In this document: piece by piece, positions 37,240 to 44,851 of the stretch
How the letters are laid out: the number at the start of each line of letters is the position of its first letter
Position numbering within the stretch: position 1 is the first letter of the stretch
Assembly (NCBI RefSeq): GCF_000378985.1
Contig: NZ_KB905370.1
Location: forward strand, 5,268,799 to 5,332,798
DNA from: Ensifer sp. BR816
Lineage (GTDB): Bacteria > Pseudomonadota > Alphaproteobacteria > Rhizobiales > Rhizobiaceae
Reading direction: 5' to 3'
Length of the DNA: 64,000 nucleotides
Translations under genes and position numbers: made by a program
The notes under the pieces: generated by a model
Databases searched by the model: none
What the model was told of the DNA's origin: nothing
The model's input: the letters and a program-made list of their open reading frames with translations, nothing else

Positions 37240-38892
37240 ATGAATCAGATGAACCGGACCGAACAGAAACTCGCCGAACTGAACCAGCCGAAGCCCTGGT
37301 CCGGTGTCAATGCCTATCGCTCCGACCCCCTGGTCGTCGACATCACTTCCGCCATGCCGAAGTCGCTGCGCGACGAGTTCGACGCGCTCGGCCGTTATGT
37401 GACCTCGCCGGAGGCGCAGGAACTGGCGCGCATGGCCAATGAGGGCGTGCCGAAGCTCAAGACCCACGGGCCGCGGGGCGAACGCCTCGACGTCGTCGAG
37501 TTCCACCCCGCCTGGCATGCGCTGATGCGCCGGTCGATGTCGACGGGGCTGCATTCGTCCGCCTGGGAGAATCTTCCGGACGATCGCGGGCGTTCGCACA
37601 AGGCGAGGGCGATCCGCTTCTATCTGACGGCGCAGCTCGAATGCGGCCACCTCTGCCCGCTGACGATGACCAGCGCCTCGGTTGCCGCGATCACCGCATC
37701 GCCTGCCGTCCAGAAGGAATGGGCACCGAAGATTCTGTCGCGCAAATATGACTCGACCAACAGGCCGTGGATGCAGAAGTCCGCAGTGACGATCGGCATG
37801 GGCATGACGGAGAAGCAAGGCGGCACGGATGTGCGCGCCAACACCTCGACCGCCGAACGGGTCGGCGAGGGCATCTATCGCCTGACCGGGCACAAGTGGT
37901 TCATGTCGGCGCCGATGAGCGACGCCTTCGTCATGCTGGCGCAGACCCGCGAGGGGCTCGGCTGCTTCCTGGTGCCTCGGCTGCTCGAGGACGGTGGCGC
38001 CAACGGCTTGCGATTCCAGCGTCTCAAGGACAAGCTCGGCAATCGTTCCAATGCTTCATCGGAGGTCGAATTCTCGGATACTTTCGGCTTCCTGCTTGGA
38101 GCGCCGGACGCCGGTATTCGCACGATCCTCGACATGGTGACGCTGACCCGGCTCGATTGCGCACTGGCTTCGGCCGGCATGATGCGCGCCTCGCTCGCCG
38201 AAGCGGTGCACCATACCCGCGGTCGCAAGGTCTTCGACAAGGCGCTCGTCAGCCAGCCGATGATGACCCGTGTTCTGGCTGACATGGCACTCGACGTCGC
38301 CGCGGCAAGCGCGCTGTCGTTCCGCCTTGCCGAGGCCTTCGACAACGCGCATGGCAGCGCCGAGGACGCGGCCTACGCCCGTATCATGACACCGGTCGCG
38401 AAATACTGGTGCTGCAAGATCGCCCCCGCCTTGATCTACGAAGCGATGGAATGCCTCGGCGGCAATGGCTATGTGGAAGAGCGGGCACTTGCCCGCCACT
38501 ATCGCGAAGCGCCGGTGAATGCGATCTGGGAGGGCTCCGGCAATGTCATGGCGCTCGACGTGCTCCGGGTGCTCGGGCGCCGCAAGGAGCTCTTTGAGCA
38601 GCTCTTCGGCGTCCTAAGCCGCGATCTCGGACCCTCCGGCCCCAAGACCATCGAAGTGCTGCGCGCCGCCATGTCGCTCTGCGAGCGCGACGAAGGCGCG
38701 GCGCGCATGCTGGTCGAACAGCTTGCGCTGGCAGCGGCGGCCGCCGAGCTCTATCGACTGGGTGCGGGACGCATTGCCGATGCCTTCCTGGAGTCGCGGT
38801 TGGCCGCCGGCTGGCGCTCCACCTACGGCATGCTCGATTCGCGCTTTGATTCGGCCTACGTGCTCGACCTGCTCTATCCGGCCGCAACATAG
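37240..38892 (+). CDS. aidB: AidB-type acyl-CoA dehydrogenase-like protein
   Basis: The 550 residues resemble E. coli AidB, the flavoprotein of the Ada alkylation response that binds DNA. Shared stretches are GMGMTEKQGGTDV, LKDKLGNRSNASSEVEF, EAMECLGGNGYVEE and PVNAIWEGSGNVMALDVLRVLG. Length also fits (E. coli AidB has about 541 residues). ATG 37240 was chosen; earlier starts lie inside the divergent pyrB promoter region. No ada or alk gene is adjacent. The last 19 bases overlap the convergent carrier gene. Confidence 0.9.
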   Translation: MNQMNRTEQKLAELNQPKPWSGVNAYRSDPLVVDITSAMPKSLRDEFDALGRYVTSPEAQELARMANEGVPKLKTHGPRGERLDVVEFHPAWHALMRRSMSTGLHSSAWENLPDDRGRSHKARAIRFYLTAQLECGHLCPLTMTSASVAAITASPAVQKEWAPKILSRKYDSTNRPWMQKSAVTIGMGMTEKQGGTDVRANTSTAERVGEGIYRLTGHKWFMSAPMSDAFVMLAQTREGLGCFLVPRLLEDGGANGLRFQRLKDKLGNRSNASSEVEFSDTFGFLLGAPDAGIRTILDMVTLTRLDCALASAGMMRASLAEAVHHTRGRKVFDKALVSQPMMTRVLADMALDVAAASALSFRLAEAFDNAHGSAEDAAYARIMTPVAKYWCCKIAPALIYEAMECLGGNGYVEERALARHYREAPVNAIWEGSGNVMALDVLRVLGRRKELFEQLFGVLSRDLGPSGPKTIEVLRAAMSLCERDEGAARMLVEQLALAAAAAELYRLGAGRIADAFLESRLAAGWRSTYGMLDSRFDSAYVLDLLYPAAT

Positions 38893-39809
38893 CGCGTGAC
38901 GAAGAGGACAAGCGGTATCGTGAAGAACGACACGGCCGTCTGAACCGTGGCCACGGCGGCGTAGAGCTCCGCATCGCCCCCCATCTGCTTGGCCAGGATG
39001 TAGCCGTTCATCGCCGTCGGCACGGCGGCGCCGAGCGCGATGACGAGCAGGGCATCGCCAGTGATGCCGAGGAGCGCACTGGCACCCACCATGAAGATCG
39101 GCATGACGATCAGCTTGAGCGCGACCGTGAGAACGGCAGGGGCGCTCGGCTTCAAGGCGTCGGCGATCTTGAGTCCGGCGCCCACCAGGATCAGACCCAG
39201 GCTGAGCGACGCGCTCGCCAGCATGTCGATTGTGCGCATCACCGGCGAATACACCTCGATCCCCGCAAGATTGCATAGGATGCCGAGTGCCGACGCGATG
39301 ATGAGCGGATTGGTGACGATCCGGAGGAAGAACAGGCCGATACCGCGGCTGCCGCCGCCAAACCAGACCAGTACGGCCACATTGTAGAGGTTGATGGGGA
39401 TGATGATCAGCGCCATCACCAGCGCGGTCAGGCTTAGGCCAAGTGCGCCATGGAGCTTTTCAGCGATGGCAAGCGCTATGAAGGCATTCCAGCGCGTCGC
39501 AGTCTGGAAGATCGATGTAAAGGTGGCACCGGAAATGCCGTTGTTGCGCAGGAACGGCCATGCGAGCAGGAGAGCGATCGACATCAGAGTGACGCTGCCG
39601 ATTGCCGCGACGGCCGTCGCGTCGGCTTTCATTCCGGTGAAATCCGCCTTAGCCAAGGTCGAAAAGAGCAGCGCCGGAAAGAGAAAGTAATAGCCGAACT
39701 GCTCGAGCCCCACCCAGAGCCCCTGATCGATGAGCCGCGAACGGCGAAGCCAGACGCCGAGCAACACAAGCAGGAAGACGGGAAGGATGCTTTCGAAAAT
39801 GGCTGTCAT
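38874..39809 (-). CDS. AEC-family transporter (auxin efflux carrier type)
   Basis: The 311 residues form about ten membrane helices. The AEC/malonate-carrier fold is suggested by FLLVLLGVWLRRSRLIDQG at the start, the repeat of two five-helix halves, and IIPINLYNVAVLVW in the middle. Members export or import small organic anions; the substrate is unknown. Its 3' end overlaps aidB tail-to-tail by 19 bases. Confidence 0.85.
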   Translation of the reverse strand: MTAIFESILPVFLLVLLGVWLRRSRLIDQGLWVGLEQFGYYFLFPALLFSTLAKADFTGMKADATAVAAIGSVTLMSIALLLAWPFLRNNGISGATFTSIFQTATRWNAFIALAIAEKLHGALGLSLTALVMALIIIPINLYNVAVLVWFGGGSRGIGLFFLRIVTNPLIIASALGILCNLAGIEVYSPVMRTIDMLASASLSLGLILVGAGLKIADALKPSAPAVLTVALKLIVMPIFMVGASALLGITGDALLVIALGAAVPTAMNGYILAKQMGGDAELYAAVATVQTAVSFFTIPLVLFVTRYVAAG

Positions 39810-40008
39810 GGCGGCTCATGCAAGACGGAGGTTTAGGGCAGGGGCGGGGCGAGGGAGTTCGCCCGCAACTATTAGAACCGGCGGACGTCGGGTCGCAAGC
39901 CGGCTTCGCTTGTGAATATTAACCTTAACAGATGGTTTACGTTGCGAAGGCGCGGTTAGGAAAGAGATACTGGTGTCGGGTCAATGACATTTGGAATGGA
40001 GCGGTTCG

Positions 40009-40161
40009 GTGAGGACTGGCTTGTTGATCATCATGATGATGTTTTTCGCTGCACTGGCGCTCGACATAGCGACGCTCGCCGTCGGACTGATGGCCTTTGT
40101 TCTCGCCGACCGCGCCATCTACCCGCTGCTCAGTGGCCTTGCCGAGGGGAGAGGCGCATGA
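40009..40161 (+). CDS. 50-residue membrane protein
   Basis: A small frame starting GTG 40009 encodes 50 residues with one long hydrophobic segment (LLIIMMMFFAALALDIATLA continuing through VGLMAFVLA) and a short polar tail (SGLAEGRGA). A GGAG ends seven bases before the GTG. Its TGA overlaps the ATG of the next gene (ATGA), which is strong support for a real two-gene unit. I do not recognise a family. Confidence 0.7.
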   Translation: MRTGLLIIMMMFFAALALDIATLAVGLMAFVLADRAIYPLLSGLAEGRGA

Positions 40162-40502
40162 AGTGGCTGATGATCTTCTGGGGCGGTCCGGTGATGCTGC
40201 TGACCGGCTGGTACTCGCTCTCCTATTATGACATGAGCTTCGGCATCTTCATGCTGACGCGCGAGGCGCATGAGCTTGTCTTCCGCGTTTACGGCCATGT
40301 TCTCGGAATTCCACCGGAAAGCATACCACCGCTCGTTGCGCGGGCGATGGTTGTCGACACCATCGTCCTCTTCGGCCTCGTCGCGCTCCGGAAACGCCGG
40401 CAAATTGCGTCCTGGTACCGCGCGCACTTCGGCCGCGCGAAGTCTCAGTCGGCGGAGGCGCCGTCCCTGGCAAGAGACGCCAGCCTGTCGAGCGCTCCCT
40501 GA
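40158..40502 (+). CDS. small membrane protein (possibly DUF6105)
   Basis: The 114 residues begin [20 protein letters not shown], a membrane helix, followed by an amphipathic region ([20 protein letters not shown]) and a second helix ([14 protein letters not shown]), then a basic C-terminal tail. It resembles a Rhizobiaceae family I believe is catalogued as DUF6105, function unknown. A GAGGGGAGAGG stretch precedes the ATG. The last 58 bases overlap the convergent ruvX gene. Confidence 0.7.
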   Translation: MKWLMIFWGGPVMLLTGWYSLSYYDMSFGIFMLTREAHELVFRVYGHVLGIPPESIPPLVARAMVVDTIVLFGLVALRKRRQIASWYRAHFGRAKSQSAEAPSLARDASLSSAP

Positions 40503-40933
40503 AGGATGAAGGAGGCGGCAGCCGAGTCGATACGCTCGGCGCGCTTCCTGCGCGAGACGTCCATTTCGATCAGCACCCGTTCGGCCGCCACCGTCGAAAG
40601 CCGTTCGTCCCAAAGCACGAAGGGGATATCCGTCTTCTCGCCCATGTTGCGCACGAAGGCGCGCGTCGCCTGGCAGCGCGGCCCTTCCGTTCCGTCCATG
40701 TTCACCGGCAAGCCGATGACGAAGGCGCCGACTCGTTCCTTCGTGACAGCATCGAGCAGCGCTTGCGCATCGACGCCGAACTTGACGCGCCGAATCACAT
40801 CGCGCGGCGTTGCGAAGCGCCGTCCGAGGTCGGATACCGAGAGGCCGATGGTCTTGGTGCCGAGATCGAGACCGGCGATCGCCTGATGTGTCGGTAGCCG
40901 ACCGGCGAGTTCTTCGATGGTGAGAATTGTCAT
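40445..40933 (-). CDS. ruvX: Holliday junction resolvase-like protein RuvX
   Basis: RuvX (YqgF) is a small RNase H-fold nuclease tied to pre-16S rRNA 5' processing and, by fold, to junction resolution. The 162 residues carry [47 protein letters not shown] and the last acidic residue in [18 protein letters not shown] 40933 gives the normal N-terminus. It is divergent from the UPF0173 gene. Confidence 0.93.
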   Translation of the reverse strand: MTILTIEELAGRLPTHQAIAGLDLGTKTIGLSVSDLGRRFATPRDVIRRVKFGVDAQALLDAVTKERVGAFVIGLPVNMDGTEGPRCQATRAFVRNMGEKTDIPFVLWDERLSTVAAERVLIEMDVSRRKRAERIDSAAASFILQGALDRLASLARDGASAD

Positions 40934-41050
40934 GGGTTTGGCCGATTCGATCTTTCCGCTTCGCTGGTCTGATCCATATGCTTGTCCGGCAGATAAATCG
41001 ATCACCTTTATGGCTTGCTTCGAAGCCGCCATGATTTCAGGGAGAACGTC

Positions 41051-41755
41051 ATGAAGATCAAATGGCTGGGTCATTCCGCCTTTCACATCGAAACCGCCAA
41101 GGCAAAGATCCTGATCGATCCGTTCTTCTCCGGTAATCCAGCGTTCCGCGACAGCGAGCGCATGGCGGCGACCGCGGGGCTCACGCATATCCTGCTGACG
41201 CACGGCCACGGCGATCATGTCGGCGACACGGTGGCGATCGCGAAGGAGACCGGCGCCACCATCGTCGCCAACTTCGACCTGTGCATGTGGCTCGGACGGC
41301 AGGGCGTCTCGAATATGGAACCGGGAAACACCGGCGGAACGATCCGGCTCGGCGCTTTCTCGGCCACCTTTGTCAATGCCTTGCATTCCTCGGCGCAGAT
41401 CACCGAGGATGGCGTTTCGCATTGCCTCGGCAATGCCAACGGCCTCGTCCTTCATTTCGACGACGAGCCGACGCTCTACCACATGGGCGATACCGACATT
41501 TTCTCCGATATGGCGCTTATCCACGAGTTGCACGAGCCGGATATCGGCATCGTGCCGATCGGCGACCGCTTCACCATGGGCGGGGCGGTGGCGGCGCTCG
41601 CCTGCCAGCGCTATTTCAAGTTCAATACGGCCATTCCCTGCCATTATGGCTCCTTCCCGATCATCGACCAGACACCGGAGACCTTCGTCACCGGCATGGA
41701 CGGCGCCACGACCCTGGTCGCGACGCCCGAGGTCGGCGGCGTTGTGACCGCCTGA
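41051..41755 (+). CDS. UPF0173 metal-dependent hydrolase
   Basis: The 234 residues are a metallo-beta-lactamase-fold hydrolase: [14 protein letters not shown] at the start, the metal motif [12 protein letters not shown] near residue 56, [10 protein letters not shown] and PCHYGSFPI near the C-terminus. The reaction is unknown. A GGGAGAACG ribosome site precedes ATG 41051. The gatC promoter lies 50 bases after the stop. Confidence 0.9.
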   Translation: MKIKWLGHSAFHIETAKAKILIDPFFSGNPAFRDSERMAATAGLTHILLTHGHGDHVGDTVAIAKETGATIVANFDLCMWLGRQGVSNMEPGNTGGTIRLGAFSATFVNALHSSAQITEDGVSHCLGNANGLVLHFDDEPTLYHMGDTDIFSDMALIHELHEPDIGIVPIGDRFTMGGAVAALACQRYFKFNTAIPCHYGSFPIIDQTPETFVTGMDGATTLVATPEVGGVVTA

Positions 41756-41804
41756 CGAAGGATAGCGCGAAGCGCAGGGGCCGGCTCGCCGACGTTTCCC
41801 CCAG

Positions 41805-41833
41805 TTGCACCTTGTGCAACTCGCCTTTATAGC
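41805..41833 (+). promoter_or_regulatory. candidate gatC-gatA promoter
   Basis: TTGCAC (41805-41810) and TATAGC (41828-41833) are spaced by 17 bases, 31 bases before the gatC start. The -35 lies within a small palindrome AGTTGCA-CCTTG-TGCAACT (41803-41821), which could be a weak terminator for the upstream gene or a binding site. Confidence 0.55.
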
Positions 41834-41863
41834 GGGGGAAACTTTGAGATACCGGAGACGACC

Positions 41864-42151
41864 ATGTCCGTAGACCTAGCCACCGTGAAGCGTGTCGCGC
41901 GCCTTGCCCGGATCGCCGTCAGCGAAGAGGAAGCCGAACGGATGACCGGCGAGCTCAACGGCATCCTCGGCTTCGTCGAACAGCTTTCCGAAGTGAACGT
42001 CGACGGCGTCGAGCCGATGACGTCGGTGATGCCGATGGAGATGAAGAAACGGGAGGATGCCGTCGCGGATGGCGGCAAGGCCGCCGATATCGTTGCCAAT
42101 GCACCGAATTCGGACCGTGATTTCTTCCTCGTCCCGAAGGTGGTCGAGTAA
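41864..42151 (+). CDS. gatC: aspartyl/glutamyl-tRNA amidotransferase subunit C
   Basis: GatC is the small 95-residue scaffold that wraps GatA and GatB in the amidotransferase. Family features are [23 protein letters not shown] at the start and the conserved end [13 protein letters not shown]. gatA follows 48 bases later. Confidence 0.95.
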   Translation: MSVDLATVKRVARLARIAVSEEEAERMTGELNGILGFVEQLSEVNVDGVEPMTSVMPMEMKKREDAVADGGKAADIVANAPNSDRDFFLVPKVVE

Positions 42152-42199
42152 GAGCCGCTTCCGCCCCCCGCCTGAAAATTTCGAAAGTTCGATTGCACC

Positions 42200-43681
42200 A
42201 TGACCGACCTGACCAGCCTCACGATCGCCGAAGCCCGCGCCAAGCTTTCCGCCAAGGAAATCACCGCGGTCGAATTGACGGATGCCTATATCGCAGCGAT
42301 CGAGGCAGCCAATGATAAGATCAATGCCTATGTCACCGTAACGCCGGAAAAGGCGCGCGAGATGGCGACGGCCTCCGATGGGCGCATCGCCGCCGGCAAA
42401 GCCGGTGCGCTCGAGGGCATTCCGCTCGGCATCAAGGATCTCTTCGGCACTGAAGGCGTCCACACGCAGGCCTGCAGCCATATTCTCGATGGCTTCAAAC
42501 CGCGCTACGAATCGACCGTCACCCAGAACCTCTGGAACGACGGCGCGGTCATGCTCGGCAAGCTGAACATGGACGAATTTGCGATGGGTTCGTCCAACGA
42601 GACTTCCTATTACGGTGCCGTCAAGAACCCCTGGCGTGCCAAGGGATCGAACATGGATCTCGTGCCAGGCGGCTCTTCCGGCGGCTCCGCGGCCGCGGTC
42701 GCAGCCTATCTCTGCGCAGGCGCCACGGCCACCGACACGGGTGGTTCCATCCGCCAGCCGGCGGCCTTCACCGGCACCGTCGGCATCAAGCCGACCTATG
42801 GCCGCTGCTCGCGCTGGGGCGTCGTCGCCTTCGCCTCCTCGCTCGACCAGGCCGGCCCGATCGCCCGCGACGTGCGCGACGCGGCGATCCTGTTGAAGTC
42901 GATGGCGAGCGTCGATCCCAAGGACACGACCTCCGTCGACCTTCCCGTTCCGGACTACGAGGCGTCGATCGGCCAGTCGATCAAGGGGATGAAGATCGGC
43001 ATTCCGAAGGAATATCGCGTCGACGGCATGCCGGAGGAGATCGAGGCGCTCTGGCAGCAGGGCATCGCCTGGCTGAAGGAAGCCGGCGCCGAGATCGTCG
43101 ATATCACGCTGCCGCATACGAAATACGCGCTGCCGGCCTACTACATCGTCGCACCGGCCGAAGCGTCGTCCAACCTCGCGCGCTACGATGGCGTGCGCTA
43201 CGGCTTGCGTGTCGACGGCAAGGACATTGTCGACATGTATGAGAAGACGCGTGCCGCCGGCTTCGGCCGCGAGGTCAAGCGCCGCATAATGATCGGCACC
43301 TATGTACTGTCGGCGGGCTACTACGATGCCTACTACCTCCGCGCCCAGAAGGTCCGCACCCTGATCAAGCGCGACTTCGAGCTCGCCTTCCAGGCGGGCG
43401 TCGACGCGATCCTCACGCCCGCCACGCCGTCGTCGGCCTTTGGCATCGCCGATGAGGACCTCGCATCCGATCCGGTCAAGATGTACCTGAACGACATCTT
43501 CACGGTTACCGTCAACATGGCCGGACTTCCGGGCATCGCCGTACCGGGCGGGCTCGATCACAAGGGCCTGCCGCTCGGTCTTCAGTTGATCGGCAAGCCC
43601 TTCGACGAAGAGACGCTGTTCAAGACGGCCCATGTCATCGAACAGGCCGCCGGTCGTTTCACGCCGACGAAGTGGTGGTAG
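42200..43681 (+). CDS. gatA: aspartyl/glutamyl-tRNA amidotransferase subunit A
   Basis: GatA is the amidase that releases ammonia from glutamine for conversion of Glu-tRNA-Gln or Asp-tRNA-Asn. The 493 residues have the Ser-cisSer-Lys triad: lysine in [12 protein letters not shown] near residue 77, serine in [14 protein letters not shown], and serine in [15 protein letters not shown]. gatB lies 3.5 kb downstream, split off by a group of unrelated genes. Confidence 0.96.
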   Translation: MTDLTSLTIAEARAKLSAKEITAVELTDAYIAAIEAANDKINAYVTVTPEKAREMATASDGRIAAGKAGALEGIPLGIKDLFGTEGVHTQACSHILDGFKPRYESTVTQNLWNDGAVMLGKLNMDEFAMGSSNETSYYGAVKNPWRAKGSNMDLVPGGSSGGSAAAVAAYLCAGATATDTGGSIRQPAAFTGTVGIKPTYGRCSRWGVVAFASSLDQAGPIARDVRDAAILLKSMASVDPKDTTSVDLPVPDYEASIGQSIKGMKIGIPKEYRVDGMPEEIEALWQQGIAWLKEAGAEIVDITLPHTKYALPAYYIVAPAEASSNLARYDGVRYGLRVDGKDIVDMYEKTRAAGFGREVKRRIMIGTYVLSAGYYDAYYLRAQKVRTLIKRDFELAFQAGVDAILTPATPSSAFGIADEDLASDPVKMYLNDIFTVTVNMAGLPGIAVPGGLDHKGLPLGLQLIGKPFDEETLFKTAHVIEQAAGRFTPTKWW

Positions 43682-43756
43682 ACAGCTCCAGTTCCGCCGG
43701 CAATAGTCAAGCGGCGCCGGAAATGATGTAATGCAGGCGGAAAGGGGCTCCGCTGC

Positions 43757-44257
43757 ATGATTGTCATTCGCCACACTCGCCAGCACGAGACCGGTCTCCT
43801 TGCGGCGATCGGGCTCAGGGCCTGGGCAAAGGCGATTGCAGGACTAGCCGATGCCGCGGCAATGCGCGTGGCAGCGGAGCGCGCCTTCGTCGATTTCCTG
43901 GCGAAGCACTGGCTTTCCGTTCTCCTCATCGAGGAAGAGAACCGCATCTGCGGCTGGGCCGCCCGCGAGGATCTCGACAGCACGATTTCCGATCTCTGGA
44001 TCGATCCCGGCGCGCAAGGAAGGGGTCTCGGCAAGGCGCTGCTTGCCGACATGGAGCAGCGCATGGCGGCTGAAGGCTTCGATGTCGCGAACGCCAGAAC
44101 GCATGCGCAGAACGCTTCCGCAGTCGCCTTTTTCCAAGGCGCCGGCTACCGGGTGAAGTGGCTGTCGACCGCCTATTCGCAGAAGCTCGACCGCGACATG
44201 GAATTCATCGGCCTCTCCAAGCAGCTAGCAAGCGAACCGATGTCGGAGCGCATCTGA
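43757..44257 (+). CDS. GNAT-family N-acetyltransferase
   Basis: The 166 residues show the GNAT core: DLWIDPGAQGRGLGKALLADME (acetyl-CoA pyrophosphate loop QGRGLG) and ARTHAQNASAVAFFQGAGY with the conserved asparagine/alanine helix. The substrate is unknown. It is co-oriented with gatA, 75 bases downstream, and faces yjhX across a double hairpin. Confidence 0.85.
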   Translation: MIVIRHTRQHETGLLAAIGLRAWAKAIAGLADAAAMRVAAERAFVDFLAKHWLSVLLIEEENRICGWAAREDLDSTISDLWIDPGAQGRGLGKALLADMEQRMAAEGFDVANARTHAQNASAVAFFQGAGYRVKWLSTAYSQKLDRDMEFIGLSKQLASEPMSERI

Positions 44258-44280
44258 TAATTGGCAAGTACAGGTTGAGC

Positions 44281-44329
44281 TACCGGAGATGGTTAGCATC
44301 TCCGGTAACTGAGCCTGTGGCTACAGGCT
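44281..44329. terminator. double hairpin between convergent genes
   Basis: Two adjacent perfect hairpins: TACCGGAGATG/CATCTCCGGTA (11 pairs, loop GTTAG, 44281-44307) and AGCCTGT/ACAGGCT (7 pairs, loop GGCT, 44312-44329). They lie between the acetyltransferase (ending 44257, +) and yjhX (ending 44338, -). Neither has a T run, so this may act as a barrier or an RNA-stabilising end. Confidence 0.6.
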
Positions 44330-44337
44330 GGCAGGTT

Positions 44338-44592
44338 TCACCGGTTGTCGACTTCGGAGCGGACGAGATGCAGCCCGCGCTCGGTGATGCGGTAGGGTCT
44401 GCCGCCCGATGACTTGATCGCCCGCTTGCGTTTCAGCTTGCGGAAAAGCTCAAGATCGACGCCGGGATAGACCCAGCCATCGCGTGTGAAGCAGCGGATC
44501 TCGGCGACCGCCTTGCCGATGCGTTTGATTTCGATGCGGCCGCCCTGGGCCAAATGGTGGAGAATGCGCTGTTCGGCGCGCGAAATGTCCAT
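44338..44592 (-). CDS. yjhX: YjhX-family (UPF0386) protein
   Basis: The 84 residues match the YjhX/UPF0386 family: MDISRAEQRILHHLAQGG, IEIKRIGKAVAEIRCFTRDGW, and RPYRITERGLHLVRSEVDNR, a winged-helix-like layout. E. coli YjhX has been reported as a toxin acting on topoisomerase I; activity here is unproven, and no antitoxin is evident. ATG 44592 gives the normal length. About 125 bases upstream lies a tiny leader frame (44716-44742) shared with the neighbouring DUF3857 gene. Confidence 0.85.
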   Translation of the reverse strand: MDISRAEQRILHHLAQGGRIEIKRIGKAVAEIRCFTRDGWVYPGVDLELFRKLKRKRAIKSSGGRPYRITERGLHLVRSEVDNR

Positions 44593-44715
44593 GAGTTGAG
44601 TGTTCCGGAGTAGCGTTCGTGAGAACGCAGGAAAACGGTCCGCCAATCGTGAGATGAGCGGGGTTCGTATTTCCGGCCCGTGCGCGCAGTTCTTGGGGAA
44701 TGCGGGCAGGGGCCC

Positions 44716-44742
44716 TTACCGGGACTCAGACTGAAGGAACAT
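44716..44742 (-). CDS. 8-codon leader peptide frame before yjhX (MFLQSESR)
   Basis: The frame ATG to TAA encodes MFLQSESR. CGGAGT lies five bases before the ATG as a ribosome site. It begins about 19 bases after the start point predicted from the promoter at 44768-44796. The same frame (MFLPSESR), with the same ribosome site, recurs at 47035-47061 before the DUF3857 gene. Of three base changes inside the frame, two are synonymous. Confidence 0.6.
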   Translation of the reverse strand: MFLQSESR

Positions 44743-44767
44743 AAAGACTCCGTTCGGACGGCAGTTG

Positions 44768-44796
44768 TTGTAGGAAATGACCGCCCAAGCGTCAAG
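44768..44796 (-). promoter_or_regulatory. promoter of the yjhX leader
   Basis: On the minus strand CTTGAC (44796-44791) and CTACAA (44773-44768) are 17 bases apart, a near-perfect rhizobial housekeeping promoter. Transcription would start near 44761, so the leader micro-ORF is the first thing translated. Confidence 0.7.
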
Positions 44797-44851
44797 AAGC
44801 ACCGGCGCTTCGGAATCCGCAGGGGCAGTCGGTGCATCAGGAACGCAGCGA

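Noticed and set aside
44597..44617. GTTC...GTTC pair resembling an SOS box before yjhX
   Set aside because: The spacing is nine bases, not seven, so it should not bind LexA.
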